A stretch of 21,379 nucleotides of DNA from Cyanobacteria bacterium Co-bin13 (GTDB lineage Bacteria > Cyanobacteriota > Cyanobacteriia > Phormidesmidales > Phormidesmidaceae), in contig JACVRP010000010.1 of NCBI GenBank assembly GCA_014534385.1, positions 1-21,379 on the forward strand. The letters run 5' to 3'. The first letter of the stretch is position 1; every line of letters starts with the position of its first letter. Positions 1 through 7,158 of this stretch are shown here, in pieces. The notes below the pieces were generated by a model that worked only from the letters and a program-made list of their open reading frames with translations, did not search any database and was not told the DNA's origin. A program made the position numbers and the translations under genes.

Positions 1-164
1 AGTACATTCCTGGAATGTCTGCCGACCGTGCCAAGCAGTTGACCAACCAAATTCACTATGAGGGTCAGGCAACGGTTTGGGTAGGGCCTTTAGAGCAGGC
101 TGAACTTTATCACAGCCAGCTTAGTCGGGCGGGGCTGACGATGGCTCCCTTAGAGAAGGCCTAG
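1..164 (+). CDS. clpS: ClpS, Clp protease adaptor (3' end only)
   Basis: This is the C-terminal part of a gene that begins before the window. The frame starting at base 3 reads YIPGMSADRAKQLTNQIHYE and continues through ATVWVGPLEQAELYHSQL to the ending LTMAPLEKA and a TAG at 162-164. The V-(W)-G-P..EQAE(L)YH core and the 'LTMAPLE' tail are typical of ClpS, which hands N-degron substrates to the ClpAP/ClpCP protease in the cytosol. About 53 residues are visible, roughly the second half of the usual ~100-residue protein. Cyanobacteria often carry two ClpS paralogues, and the fragment does not say which one this is. The next gene on the same strand starts 226 nt later, so co-transcription is uncertain. 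Confidence 0.9.
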   Translation, partial: YIPGMSADRAKQLTNQIHYEGQATVWVGPLEQAELYHSQLSRAGLTMAPLEKA

Positions 165-166
165 AC

Positions 167-208
167 CCAGAAGGTTTAGACCGAGGGCTTGGAGCCAGAA
201 GGTTTAGA
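167..208. repeat. Two direct copies of a 14-bp sequence
   Basis: CCAGAAGGTTTAGA occurs at 167-180 and again exactly at 195-208, a 28-nt period, just after the clpS stop codon. The intervening 14 nt are not similar. It is probably a small local duplication in the clpS 3' UTR. No function is evident. Confidence 0.7.
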
Positions 209-214
209 TTGGGC

Positions 215-235
215 TGCGGCTCTTTAGAGCCTGCA
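215..235 (+). terminator. Possible clpS 3' hairpin
   Basis: GGCTC (218-222), loop TTTA, GAGCC (227-231) form a 5-bp stem. TGC/GCA flanks add three pairs if one T is bulged. No T-tract follows, so this is a weak terminator candidate or simply a 3'-end structure for clpS. Confidence 0.35.
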
Positions 236-390
236 AACCACGGCCTAAAAACATTACGTGTTATTTCAAGTTTTTTACGGTTTCAGGAGAGTATTTCCCA
301 TCTCTCGTGAGGTCACTGCTGGGCCTGCGAAAGTGATCCCCTTCGGTGATATTGTCATCTTCTAGATAGCATTTAGCTTTAAACACCGCT

Positions 391-684
391 ATGGCCAACG
401 CTTCTGAAGGTCGTCTTGTTTGGAATCATTCAACTCATCTACCAGGGTTGATCCCCATTTTAGAAAAATTGTCTGAGTACCCCGGCGTTCGAACGGTTAC
501 GCCTGGAGTCATTGCAAATGTACGGGCTCATTCCCCGGAGATGCGAATTAAGGTATCGGTGCCCACTCGGGGCGGCTATAAACTGATTGCGCGTAAGGGC
601 AAAACGGTCCAGGAAGTGTTTGTGCTGACTGAACTGGATCAGGCTAGGCTAGAAGGTGCGATCGCACAGGCCATGCAGACTTAA
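391..684 (+). CDS. DUF2103 family protein
   Basis: A 97-residue protein that I recognise as the small cyanobacterial DUF2103 family, sometimes labelled a predicted metal-binding protein. The conserved start GRLVWNHSTHLPGLIPILE, the TPGVIANVRAHSPEMRIKVS segment and the GGYKLIARKGKTVQEVFV strand are all present. His13, His16 and His47 are possible metal ligands. There is no signal peptide or membrane segment, so it is cytosolic. Only 3 nt separate its stop from the tRNA methyltransferase start, which implies one transcript. The biochemical role of the family is not known to me. A link to tRNA or RNA biology is suggested only by this neighbour. Confidence 0.85.
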   Translation: MANASEGRLVWNHSTHLPGLIPILEKLSEYPGVRTVTPGVIANVRAHSPEMRIKVSVPTRGGYKLIARKGKTVQEVFVLTELDQARLEGAIAQAMQT

Positions 685-687
685 GGC

Positions 688-1830
688 ATGAACACACCCT
701 CAGGGTGGCATCAGGAAGGAAAAGCAACATTTTTTACAGATAATGCCTTCTACCGACCCCAAAGTCAGGTAGGGCGGGATCTGGCGGTGTTGGCAGCAGC
801 AGTTTACAGGCGGCAGAACGGTCAGCTGAGAGTACTCGATGCCATGACTGGCTGCGGCGTCAGGCCGCTACGCTACCAGCTAGAGGCGGAGGCCGATTGG
901 GTTTGGGCCAACGAAGCTAACCCCGATCATCGAGAGGTGCTAGAGCGCAATCTCTCTACTGGCATGAGGCCGCGCTCTTACCGGATAACGCATCAAGATG
1001 CCAACCAGGTTTTTTTTGACTGCTACCAGCAGCGAGACTTTTACGACCTGGTAGATATTGATAACTTCGGCAGCCCATCGCCCTACGCTAGCACCGGCAT
1101 GTGGGCAACTCGGCTGGGGGGCATGCTCTACCTCACCAGCACCGATGGCCGCGCTACCGGTGGGCACGATCCTGAACGCAGTCTGCAAACCTTTGGAGCC
1201 TATGCCCGCTCTCATCCGGCGGTGCACGAACAGGGCCTGCGTCTGCTGCTGGGTCATGCTATGCAGCAGGCCGCTGCCAAAGGCTTTGGTATTCAGCCCC
1301 TGTTTTCCCTTTTTAATGGGCAGGTGCATCGAGTCATGGTGCGGCTAGTGATGGACCCGTCCTGGGAAGCTGGCTGCTTTGGTTTTATCGGCTACTGCCA
1401 CGTCTGCGGCCATTTTCAAACCGTGGGTTGGCGGCAGCTCGGGCGGGTGAAGTGCGCCTGTCACCGCTACCTGGCTACCTATCTCAAGCCCCACCCGCTC
1501 GTGCTGAGCGGGCCGCTGTGGCTGGGGCCGCTCCACGACCCGCTCTGGCTCAACGAAATGAAAACCTTGGCCAGTGGCTGGGGCTGGAGCAAACGGGTCA
1601 AGCTGCTGGAAATTATGCAGGCCGAAGCGGATATGCCGCCCTACTATTACCCTCTGGGGGAAATTGGTCGACTGGGCCAAATAGACATTCCCCGGCGGGA
1701 GGTGCTGATGCAGGCGCTATGCGATCGCAACTTCCGCGCCACCCTCACCCACTTAGACTGGGAGGCGGTTAAAACAGACGCCACCATGGCCGAGTGTGTT
1801 GCGATCGCGCGACAGATTCAGCGGAAGTGA
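688..1830 (+). CDS. trm1: tRNA (guanine-26 N2)-dimethyltransferase, Trm1 type
   Basis: A 380-residue SAM-dependent methyltransferase of the Trm1 family, which makes m2,2G at position 26 (and sometimes 27) of tRNA. Visible motifs: SAM-binding motif I LDAMTGCGVRPLRY (50-63), the acidic turn NEANPD (75-80), the catalytic-loop motif DIDNFGSPSPY (123-133, the D-x-D-P/N-F-G-S/T-P signature), and TSTDGRATGG followed by the Y-G-A-Y/R-x-x-P-x-x-H-E-like AYARSHPAVHEQGLRLLLG. The C-terminal zinc-ribbon-like part has C237-x2-C240 and C256-x-C258, followed by GPLWLGPLHDP, which resembles Trm1 GPLW. Length fits the bacterial and archaeal family. Trm1 is mainly archaeal and eukaryotic, is known in a few bacterial groups, and cyanobacteria are among them. 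It starts 3 nt after DUF2103; the only Shine-Dalgarno-like bases (AAGG) lie across that junction. Confidence 0.93.
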   Translation: MNTPSGWHQEGKATFFTDNAFYRPQSQVGRDLAVLAAAVYRRQNGQLRVLDAMTGCGVRPLRYQLEAEADWVWANEANPDHREVLERNLSTGMRPRSYRITHQDANQVFFDCYQQRDFYDLVDIDNFGSPSPYASTGMWATRLGGMLYLTSTDGRATGGHDPERSLQTFGAYARSHPAVHEQGLRLLLGHAMQQAAAKGFGIQPLFSLFNGQVHRVMVRLVMDPSWEAGCFGFIGYCHVCGHFQTVGWRQLGRVKCACHRYLATYLKPHPLVLSGPLWLGPLHDPLWLNEMKTLASGWGWSKRVKLLEIMQAEADMPPYYYPLGEIGRLGQIDIPRREVLMQALCDRNFRATLTHLDWEAVKTDATMAECVAIARQIQRK

Positions 1831-1900
1831 CCGAGACTTCCCCTGCATTCATCCCTTAAACAGTTAGGATCGAGAGAGACCCGCTTGAGAGCGTTTAGCG

Positions 1901-2950
1901 ATGCCGTCTGAGCCATCTGCCAGGCCACCCCTGGGAAAACTGGAAAAGGTTGATTTGTCTACCTACTGGCAGGGGGAAGAGACAGATTTCACGCCCTGGC
2001 TAGCGCAGGCGGACAACCTCAAGCTGCTGGGAGACGCCCTGGGCATGGAGTTGGAAGTTGTCGCTGCAGAACAACGGGTGGGTGCCTCTCAGGTGGACTT
2101 GTTATGCCGGAACCGAGCGACGGATAGCTGGGTGCTGGTGGAAAATCAGCTAGAGACAACAGATTTTGGGCACCTGGGCCAGCTGATTACCTGTGCAGCG
2201 GGCTTAGATGTTGGCAATATCGTCTGGATTGCCAGCCGTTTCTCAGCTGAGCACCGGGCGGCGCTGAATTGGTTAAACCAAATCACCCAGGAAGGCATTA
2301 GCTTCTTTGGCCTGGAGATCGAGCTTTGGCGCATTGGTAATGCAGCCATGGCTGTCAACTTTAACCTGGTGGCCCAACCCCAAGATTGGGACCAAACGGT
2401 ACCTGAAGAAGAAGGGGTGCCTGAAGTTGAGGAGGAGCCCCTGACCGAAACCCAGCAGCAAAACCTGGAGTTTTGGAGTGGGCTGTGTCAACAGCTAGAG
2501 CGACGGGGCAGCATTGTTAAGCCCGGTACCCCTGAGCCGCTAGACGCCATTAGGTTTGCCATTGGGCGGGCTTGCTTTCGCCTCATTGCCAGCCTTGATC
2601 GAGAAGATGGCTGTCTCTACTGTGAGCTGCACCTGGCTGGAGAAGATGCCCACCCCCACTTTTATCTGCTCGCCGAGGAGCAGGAGGCCATTGAGATGGC
2701 GATGGGTCTGCCGCTGATCTGGGACGACCAGGCTGACGAAAAAGCCTGCGCTATCTACTGCGTTTTGCCAGAGGTCGATTTAAACGATCTAGACCGCTGG
2801 CCCCAGTATTACCACTGGCTCTGTGACCATCTGGAGCAATTTCATGAGGTATTTGCAGACCGGGTCAAGCATTTGAATGCTACGGACTATCAGCCGCTGC
2901 CAGATTACAGCTTCAATCCGCTGCCCGGCTCGCTGATCTTGCCCAGCTGA
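1901..2950 (+). CDS. DUF4268 protein with PD-(D/E)XK nuclease-like N-terminus
   Basis: A 349-residue protein of the DUF4268 family. Residues 11-160 look like the restriction-endonuclease-like fold seen at the N-terminus of this family: LGKLEKVDLSTYW, FTPWLAQADNLKLLGDALGM, then D66 in QVDLLCR, ENQ at 81-83 in WVLVENQLETTDFGHLGQL, and IVWIASRFSAEHRAALNWLN. D66...E81-x-Q83 is a D-(E/Q)xK-like triad in which Lys is replaced by Gln, a substitution known in this superfamily. An acidic linker (168-185) leads to the DUF4268 part (about 187-325). Such proteins are often scattered orphan genes and may act in DNA processing or defence. No methyltransferase or restriction partner is adjacent, so the role is unknown. 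ATG start, no clear ribosome binding site, 70 nt after trm1, so possible read-through. Confidence 0.85.
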   Translation: MPSEPSARPPLGKLEKVDLSTYWQGEETDFTPWLAQADNLKLLGDALGMELEVVAAEQRVGASQVDLLCRNRATDSWVLVENQLETTDFGHLGQLITCAAGLDVGNIVWIASRFSAEHRAALNWLNQITQEGISFFGLEIELWRIGNAAMAVNFNLVAQPQDWDQTVPEEEGVPEVEEEPLTETQQQNLEFWSGLCQQLERRGSIVKPGTPEPLDAIRFAIGRACFRLIASLDREDGCLYCELHLAGEDAHPHFYLLAEEQEAIEMAMGLPLIWDDQADEKACAIYCVLPEVDLNDLDRWPQYYHWLCDHLEQFHEVFADRVKHLNATDYQPLPDYSFNPLPGSLILPS

Positions 2951-3118
2951 AAATCTAGCATCCCTATGCCTAGGCCCTTTGAATCGGCTGGGCGCGTTTT
3001 AACCTCGCGTTTGCCTGGCTAGCTCAGGGCTCTGTCTGAAGTGTGATGTATTTGACTATTAAGCATCTTTACGATGGGAAGAGTCAGGCACGCATTTGGC
3101 TGAAATACTCTGTAATTT

Positions 3119-3682
3119 ATGCTCTCTCTTGATGTAGACAGGTTTCTTGACCCGATCTGCGCTAAAAACACGCCCGAAGCCATTTTTACGGCGCTAATGC
3201 CTGCCTTAGGTGAACAATTGGGCTGCGATCGCACCTTTCTCTACCTGCGATCGCCCCAACATCGCATTGGGCGCGTGCCTTTTTGCTGGCGGCGCAGTGA
3301 AGGAATTCCAGAGGTGTATGACCCAGACTGGAAGCCAGAGCCGCCATCGCTGGTAAAAGAAGACCCTATGTTTGCGGCAGCGGTCAGGGCAGAGCCCTCC
3401 ATTTTCGTAGATGACGTGGAAACGGCCAGCCCTGAAGTGCTAGACCCGGCCTTTGAGGCCAAGACCTTTGGTCATCGCGCCTTGATCCACGCGCACCTGC
3501 GGCAGGACGGTGAGCTGTGGGGTATTTTGCAGCCAGCGGTGTTTGGTCGGCCCCAGTTCTGGACCCAGGCTGAGCAAACGCTGATTGAGACAACCGTTAC
3601 TCGCCTAACGCCCGTTGCGATCGCCTACGTGGCCGAACATTTCAATCCTAACCATTTCGAAAAAGCGTCCTATGATCGTTAA
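3119..3682 (+). CDS. Stand-alone GAF-domain protein
   Basis: A 187-residue protein consisting almost entirely of one GAF domain (about 18-170). Visible blocks are LGCDRTFLYLRSP, VPFCWRRSEGIPEV, EDPMFAAAVRAEPSIFVDDV, and FGHRALIHAHLRQDGELWGI followed by a Trp/Phe-rich strand and a final helix. These are characteristic of a cyanobacterial single-GAF family. I see no bilin-binding cysteine signature of cyanobacteriochromes (cysteines are only C14, C36 and C56), so a non-photosensory small-ligand or redox role is more likely. The last 11 nt overlap the start of the DUF3891 gene, so the two are translationally coupled. There is no obvious Shine-Dalgarno before ATG 3119. The upstream gap (2951-3118) holds no convincing promoter that I can name. 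Confidence 0.8.
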   Translation: MLSLDVDRFLDPICAKNTPEAIFTALMPALGEQLGCDRTFLYLRSPQHRIGRVPFCWRRSEGIPEVYDPDWKPEPPSLVKEDPMFAAAVRAEPSIFVDDVETASPEVLDPAFEAKTFGHRALIHAHLRQDGELWGILQPAVFGRPQFWTQAEQTLIETTVTRLTPVAIAYVAEHFNPNHFEKASYDR

Positions 3683-4409
3683 CCTTCAGGATGAGGGCTG
3701 GGAGATTATCTATCACCGCGCCCATGCTTTGCTGGCGGCCCAAATTGCCGGAAACTGGGATCGCCGCAAAACGCCCCAACGCATCTATGAAACTCTGGCC
3801 GCCATTTCCCACCACGACGATCTGGAAAAAGAGTGGGAGGAAGACCAGCTGACAACGGCGGGAGCCCCCCTAGACTTTACGCTGGAGCGAGAAATTGCTC
3901 TAGCGCAGATGCAGCGCCATGCGGAGAATGCTCTGTACCGGGGGCGTTGGGTGGCGCTGCTGACCTCCATGCACCTGAGCTTCCTGAATGAGGGCAGGCG
4001 TGATCAGGACAAGGATCTGGGGAAATTTCTCGATCAGCAGCAGCAGCTTCAGACTCAGTGGCAGCAGGAATTGGGGGTGAGCCAGGAAGCGGCAGAGTCG
4101 GCCTATCACTTCATGCGCTGGTGCGATCGCATGTCGCTGATCCTTTGCCAAAAACAGGTGCCCGAGGCCGGACGCCAGCTAGAGGTGCAGGTTGGCCCTG
4201 ATGGAGAACACTACTTTGTCTCCCAACTGGAAAACGGCAGCGTCGGCGTCACGCCCTGGCCCTTCAACGAAGAAAAAATTACGGTCAACGTAGAAGCCTG
4301 CTGCCTGAGCCAGCTTAAGTTCGACAGCAACGATGAGCTGGTTCAGGCCCTGAAGCAAGCCCCTCGTAAAATCCTGACCTGGACCTTTGAACCCACCGCT
4401 GCCGCCTAA
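3672..4409 (+). CDS. DUF3891 family protein, possible HD-like metal enzyme
   Basis: A 245-residue protein of the DUF3891 family. I chose ATG 3672 because the protein then begins MIVNLQDEGWEIIYHRAHA, the usual family start; an upstream in-frame ATG at 3615 lies wholly inside the GAF gene. His and Asp residues are spaced as in HD-type metal phosphohydrolases: H15 and H18, H47-H48-D49 (AAISHHDDLE), H101 (SMHLSFL) and D152 (RWCDRMSLILC). The role as a metal-dependent hydrolase is an inference from this pattern; the family has no established reaction known to me. No membrane segment is visible. ATGATCGTTAA at 3672-3682 contains both this start and the GAF stop, giving an 11-nt overlap. The GAF protein may sense a ligand for it. 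Confidence 0.82.
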   Translation: MIVNLQDEGWEIIYHRAHALLAAQIAGNWDRRKTPQRIYETLAAISHHDDLEKEWEEDQLTTAGAPLDFTLEREIALAQMQRHAENALYRGRWVALLTSMHLSFLNEGRRDQDKDLGKFLDQQQQLQTQWQQELGVSQEAAESAYHFMRWCDRMSLILCQKQVPEAGRQLEVQVGPDGEHYFVSQLENGSVGVTPWPFNEEKITVNVEACCLSQLKFDSNDELVQALKQAPRKILTWTFEPTAAA

Positions 4410-4474
4410 ACTGCGACTACCCTTTCTTTAATGCGGTCTAGTCAGGGCACGGGAACCTGTGTTCATCGTCCTGC

Positions 4475-4560
4475 TGCAAAGAGGGGCCTCGAACCCCTGC
4501 GATTGCCAGCTAGAACTGGGCATATTAGAAGGTGCTGGCGGCTTGCTAGACAGCTTTGCT
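4475..4560 (-). other. tRNA-like relic (T-arm plus acceptor pairing)
   Basis: On the minus strand, 4498-4482 forms a perfect T-arm: stem AGGGG, loop TTCGAGG, stem CCCCT. It is followed directly by CTTTGCA (4481-4475), which pairs at 6 of 7 positions with AGCAAAG at 4560-4554. The total of 86 nt is the size of a class II tRNA. A CCAG/CTGG hairpin sits where a long variable arm would be. However, the D-loop GG is missing, no 7-nt anticodon loop on a 5-bp stem can be drawn, and no CCA is encoded. A decayed tRNA or an old tRNA-derived attachment remnant is possible; chance is not excluded. Confidence 0.25.
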
Positions 4561-4757
4561 CTAAAGTATCTGCTGGTTGATAGCCGACATTTCCTGATGC
4601 GTCACAGCCCCTTATATTTTCTCTGAGTCTCCAAGACAAGGCTCCAGATTCGCTGGCTTAGATTCCATTGAATCTGCCAGCGCCGATAACCTGCTGGAGA
4701 TCTAAAACGGCTGCTGGGTGTGCCTCTACCGACCTCACCCAACTAACGCCCGTAAAC

Positions 4758-4763
4758 AGGAGG
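4758..4763 (+). promoter_or_regulatory. Ribosome binding site that fixes the DUF4114 protein start
   Basis: AGGAGG lies 9 nt before ATG 4773. It is the best Shine-Dalgarno on the plus strand here and is the reason for preferring ATG 4773 over the in-frame TTG at 4668. Confidence 0.75.
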
Positions 4764-4772
4764 CGTGCTGTA

Positions 4773-6899
4773 ATGCTGAATGAATCTGCTGGAATGGCGG
4801 TCTTGCCATTTCCAACGTCAGGCCATGAGACGGCGGTAAACGATCCGACTGCCGCTGGGTCAGGACAAGATTTGCCTTTGACTGCCGCTGGGCTGTTAGC
4901 AGCAATGCCCCCGGAGGCAATATTTTCGGAGTATCTAGGCAAGACAGAAACAAGCCCTCAAGCCTTTGGCTTATCTGGAGCCCCGCGCTCTAGAGCGCAG
5001 GAGGACTGGCGGCCAATCGCCCAGGGGGAACTGCTTGCTTCGGGGCCCGACGATTTGCTGACGGCTGGGCAGGTCGATGGCCTGACGTCGGTCTGGGAGG
5101 CAGTAACGACTCGCCTGAGCGACTGGCGGCAGCGGAGCGATTGGTCGCTTGATATGCGACAGGCCTTTGGAGAAAGCTGGACTTTAGATGAGGCCGAGCA
5201 GCTGATAGAAGGCATTGTGTCAGGACAGGTTCGGCCCCAGGTCGAACTGCTGCCCCTGGCTCGTCTACAGGCGAAAGGTGCGTTTGCTGCTGGGCACAAC
5301 CGTTTGTTTTTAGCGGAGGAGTTGCTGCACCCTGCCAGGAGTGAGGTGCTAAAAGCGGTGCTGCTGGAGGAGCTGGGCCATTTCATCGACGCCCAGCTTA
5401 ACAGCGTGGATTCGCCTGGCGATGAGGGTGAACTGTTTGCGGCTTTAGTGCAGCAGCAGCCCCTCAGCTCAGAAAGCTGGAGCGCCCTCAAGGCAGAGGA
5501 CGACCGGGCTTGGTTGACTTGGCAGGGGCAGACCTACGCCGTTGAACAGGCTGCTTTGGAGCCTGGGGTTTTGACCGTGGGCGCTTCAGGTCAGGTGAGC
5601 GTGCAGTATCTCTACGACGGTGGAGCCTACTCAGGGCAAGTAGCGCTGTTTAGCCTGACCGGCATGGAAAATCTTCAGCCTGGCTCCCCAGCTTTTATTC
5701 AGGAGGCGGCTCGGCGGGCGCTGAGCAATTCTCAGCAGGGCTATGTGGTGATTTCGGAGCGGAGTCAGGGCGCAGTGCTCAGCAGTCAGCCTGGCGGGGA
5801 AACCCCCAATGCTGAGAACGCGGGCACGCGAGCTTTCTCGATGCAGGCGAGCGATCGCATTGCCGTCATGCTCGTTCCCAACGGGACTGTTGAGGCAGTG
5901 CTGCAAAGACCGTCTCCTGAGGGCAGCCTGAGACCTCTATTTTCTACCGCATCGGCTAATCCCGGTGGCCGAGTTCACATGGGGCAGCTCTCTGGCAGCT
6001 CAACGGGAGGGCTCTATGGGTTTGAAGATCTGCGCTTTGACCAGCGCTCCGATGGAGACTACAACGACGTGATATTCAGGCTGGAGGGAGCAACCGGACC
6101 AATCGAATCTGTCTCAACCCTGCTAAAAGCGCCAACCTGGCCGACGGTGGTTCTGGAGCTGCCGGTTGGCCCTCCCTCTGTACCCGCCACGCCAATCAAT
6201 CCAGGCTTACCGATTGACCCTGGAACGAGCGTGCTGGCCTCAATTGTGGACAGTGTAGAGAAATTTACCCCTGCCTCCACTGAAGCCCAGATTGCCGCCA
6301 GCGGAGCTGCCCGCATCACCCTGGGCAGCCGCACCATATACATCGGGACGAATCAGGTCAGCAGCATCAACCAAAACCCCATCATTGCCAGCTTTGACAG
6401 TGCCAATCCGCTCAACAACTGGCTGCGAACGGATTACGAAATGACTGGGGCAGATGGGCGCGGGTTAGGGCTCGCCTGGAGCGGCACCGACCTCTACGGC
6501 ATCTTCAGCGTGGATGGCACCCAGGGCACTGCCGCTCAGGACTTCCGCCGGGCCAGCGCCAATGCTGAGCAGCCCTGGCTGAGAAGCTACGGCCAGGGTG
6601 GCGGCCCCAAGGTTGCTGTGTTGGGCCGGATTGACTTAGCGACAGGGCAGCTGCTCGATGCTGTTTACCTCTCGGCAGTGCTGAGCAACGGCAACAGCAA
6701 TAGCCTGAGCATTACTGGGCTGGCGGTCAACAGCAGCGGCAACCTGGTGGTGAGCGCTCAGTCCTTCTTCGCACCGCGCCGTCCCAACGGGCAGGCGATG
6801 ACCCAGGTAACGCCAGGGAGTTCGCCGTTTGCCTACACGGTTGAAATCACGCCTAACCTAAGGCGTGTGGTCAGCACAGCGGCGGCCGGCTGGAGCTGA
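4773..6899 (+). CDS. DUF4114 protein with degenerate metalloprotease-like module
   Basis: With the start at ATG 4773 the protein has 708 residues. (1) Residues about 75-260 form a module common at the N-terminus of large cyanobacterial exported proteins: FAAGHNRLFLAEELL, then VLLEELGHFIDAQLNSVDSP and GDEGELFAALV (216 on). It looks like a zinc-protease motif, but E199-E-L-G-H203 has Glu where HExxH has its first His. (2) Residues about 275-438 are a DUF4114 domain with the acidic signature DGDYNDVIF (427-435). (3) A Pro-rich linker spans about 452-485. (4) A C-terminal beta-rich domain (about 510-705) contains TDYEMTGADGRGLGLAWSG and QSFFAPRRPNGQ. There is no RTX repeat and no classical signal peptide. 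Cell-surface or secreted placement is inferred from family habit only. A hairpin terminator follows 72 nt after the stop. Confidence 0.75.
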   Translation: MLNESAGMAVLPFPTSGHETAVNDPTAAGSGQDLPLTAAGLLAAMPPEAIFSEYLGKTETSPQAFGLSGAPRSRAQEDWRPIAQGELLASGPDDLLTAGQVDGLTSVWEAVTTRLSDWRQRSDWSLDMRQAFGESWTLDEAEQLIEGIVSGQVRPQVELLPLARLQAKGAFAAGHNRLFLAEELLHPARSEVLKAVLLEELGHFIDAQLNSVDSPGDEGELFAALVQQQPLSSESWSALKAEDDRAWLTWQGQTYAVEQAALEPGVLTVGASGQVSVQYLYDGGAYSGQVALFSLTGMENLQPGSPAFIQEAARRALSNSQQGYVVISERSQGAVLSSQPGGETPNAENAGTRAFSMQASDRIAVMLVPNGTVEAVLQRPSPEGSLRPLFSTASANPGGRVHMGQLSGSSTGGLYGFEDLRFDQRSDGDYNDVIFRLEGATGPIESVSTLLKAPTWPTVVLELPVGPPSVPATPINPGLPIDPGTSVLASIVDSVEKFTPASTEAQIAASGAARITLGSRTIYIGTNQVSSINQNPIIASFDSANPLNNWLRTDYEMTGADGRGLGLAWSGTDLYGIFSVDGTQGTAAQDFRRASANAEQPWLRSYGQGGGPKVAVLGRIDLATGQLLDAVYLSAVLSNGNSNSLSITGLAVNSSGNLVVSAQSFFAPRRPNGQAMTQVTPGSSPFAYTVEITPNLRRVVSTAAAGWS

Positions 6900-6971
6900 G
6901 GTAGTCGTTGAAAACGGGCGAAAGAGGTTGGGGCTGAGCCTTGCTGCCGAACTAAAAATGCCCCTAAATAG

Positions 6972-6995
6972 AAGGGTGAGCAGTGCTCACCCTTT
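6972..6995 (+). terminator. Hairpin terminator of the DUF4114 gene
   Basis: AAGGGTGAGC (6972-6981), loop AGT, GCTCACCCTT (6985-6994) make a perfect 10-bp stem. It ends in only a short T-run (TTT, 6993-6995), so it is a strong hairpin with a weak tail. It lies between the DUF4114 stop and the hydrolase gene and argues against a single transcript across both. Confidence 0.7.
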
Positions 6996-7158
6996 GTCGT
7001 GTCAAGGCTTGGGCCATTGCCCAGTCCCCATTTCTTTTAGAACTGCACCGAGCTTCGCGCTGGGCGTAGAGTCCTGCCCCCCTGCCCAACACTCCGACTG
7101 GTGTCGATTCACCTTAAAGGGGTGTGAGAGAAATTCCATTGCCCATTTGCTATCGACT

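Larger units (their letters stand above)
4410..4772. other. Intergenic region before the DUF4114 gene
   Basis: This 363-nt stretch holds the minus-strand tRNA-like structure at 4475-4560 and, just before the next gene, a strong Shine-Dalgarno. A TATATT at 4613-4618 could be a -10 element for the DUF4114 gene, but I find no matching -35, so no promoter is called. I see no credible small gene. The open frame from TTG 4668 to the ATG at 4773 is best read as leader. Confidence 0.5.

Noticed and set aside
3615..3671. Upstream start of the DUF3891 protein
   Set aside because: It lies wholly within the GAF gene; the family N-terminus MIV fits ATG 3672.
3119..3682. Cyanobacteriochrome or phytochrome GAF photosensor
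   Set aside because: No bilin-attachment Cys-His or DxCF-type motif; the cysteines are in other positions.
4475..4560. Functional tRNA gene
   Set aside because: No D-loop GG, no proper anticodon arm, one acceptor mismatch; kept only as a relic with low confidence.
4668..4772. TTG-initiated 35-residue extension of the DUF4114 protein
   Set aside because: ATG 4773 has AGGAGG 9 nt upstream; the TTG has none and the extra residues look like translated leader.
6865..7158. Longer hydrolase frame starting inside the DUF4114 gene
   Set aside because: The added 98 residues run through a 10-bp terminator hairpin and show no fold-like sequence; the alpha/beta hydrolase begins naturally at MKVLLIHG.
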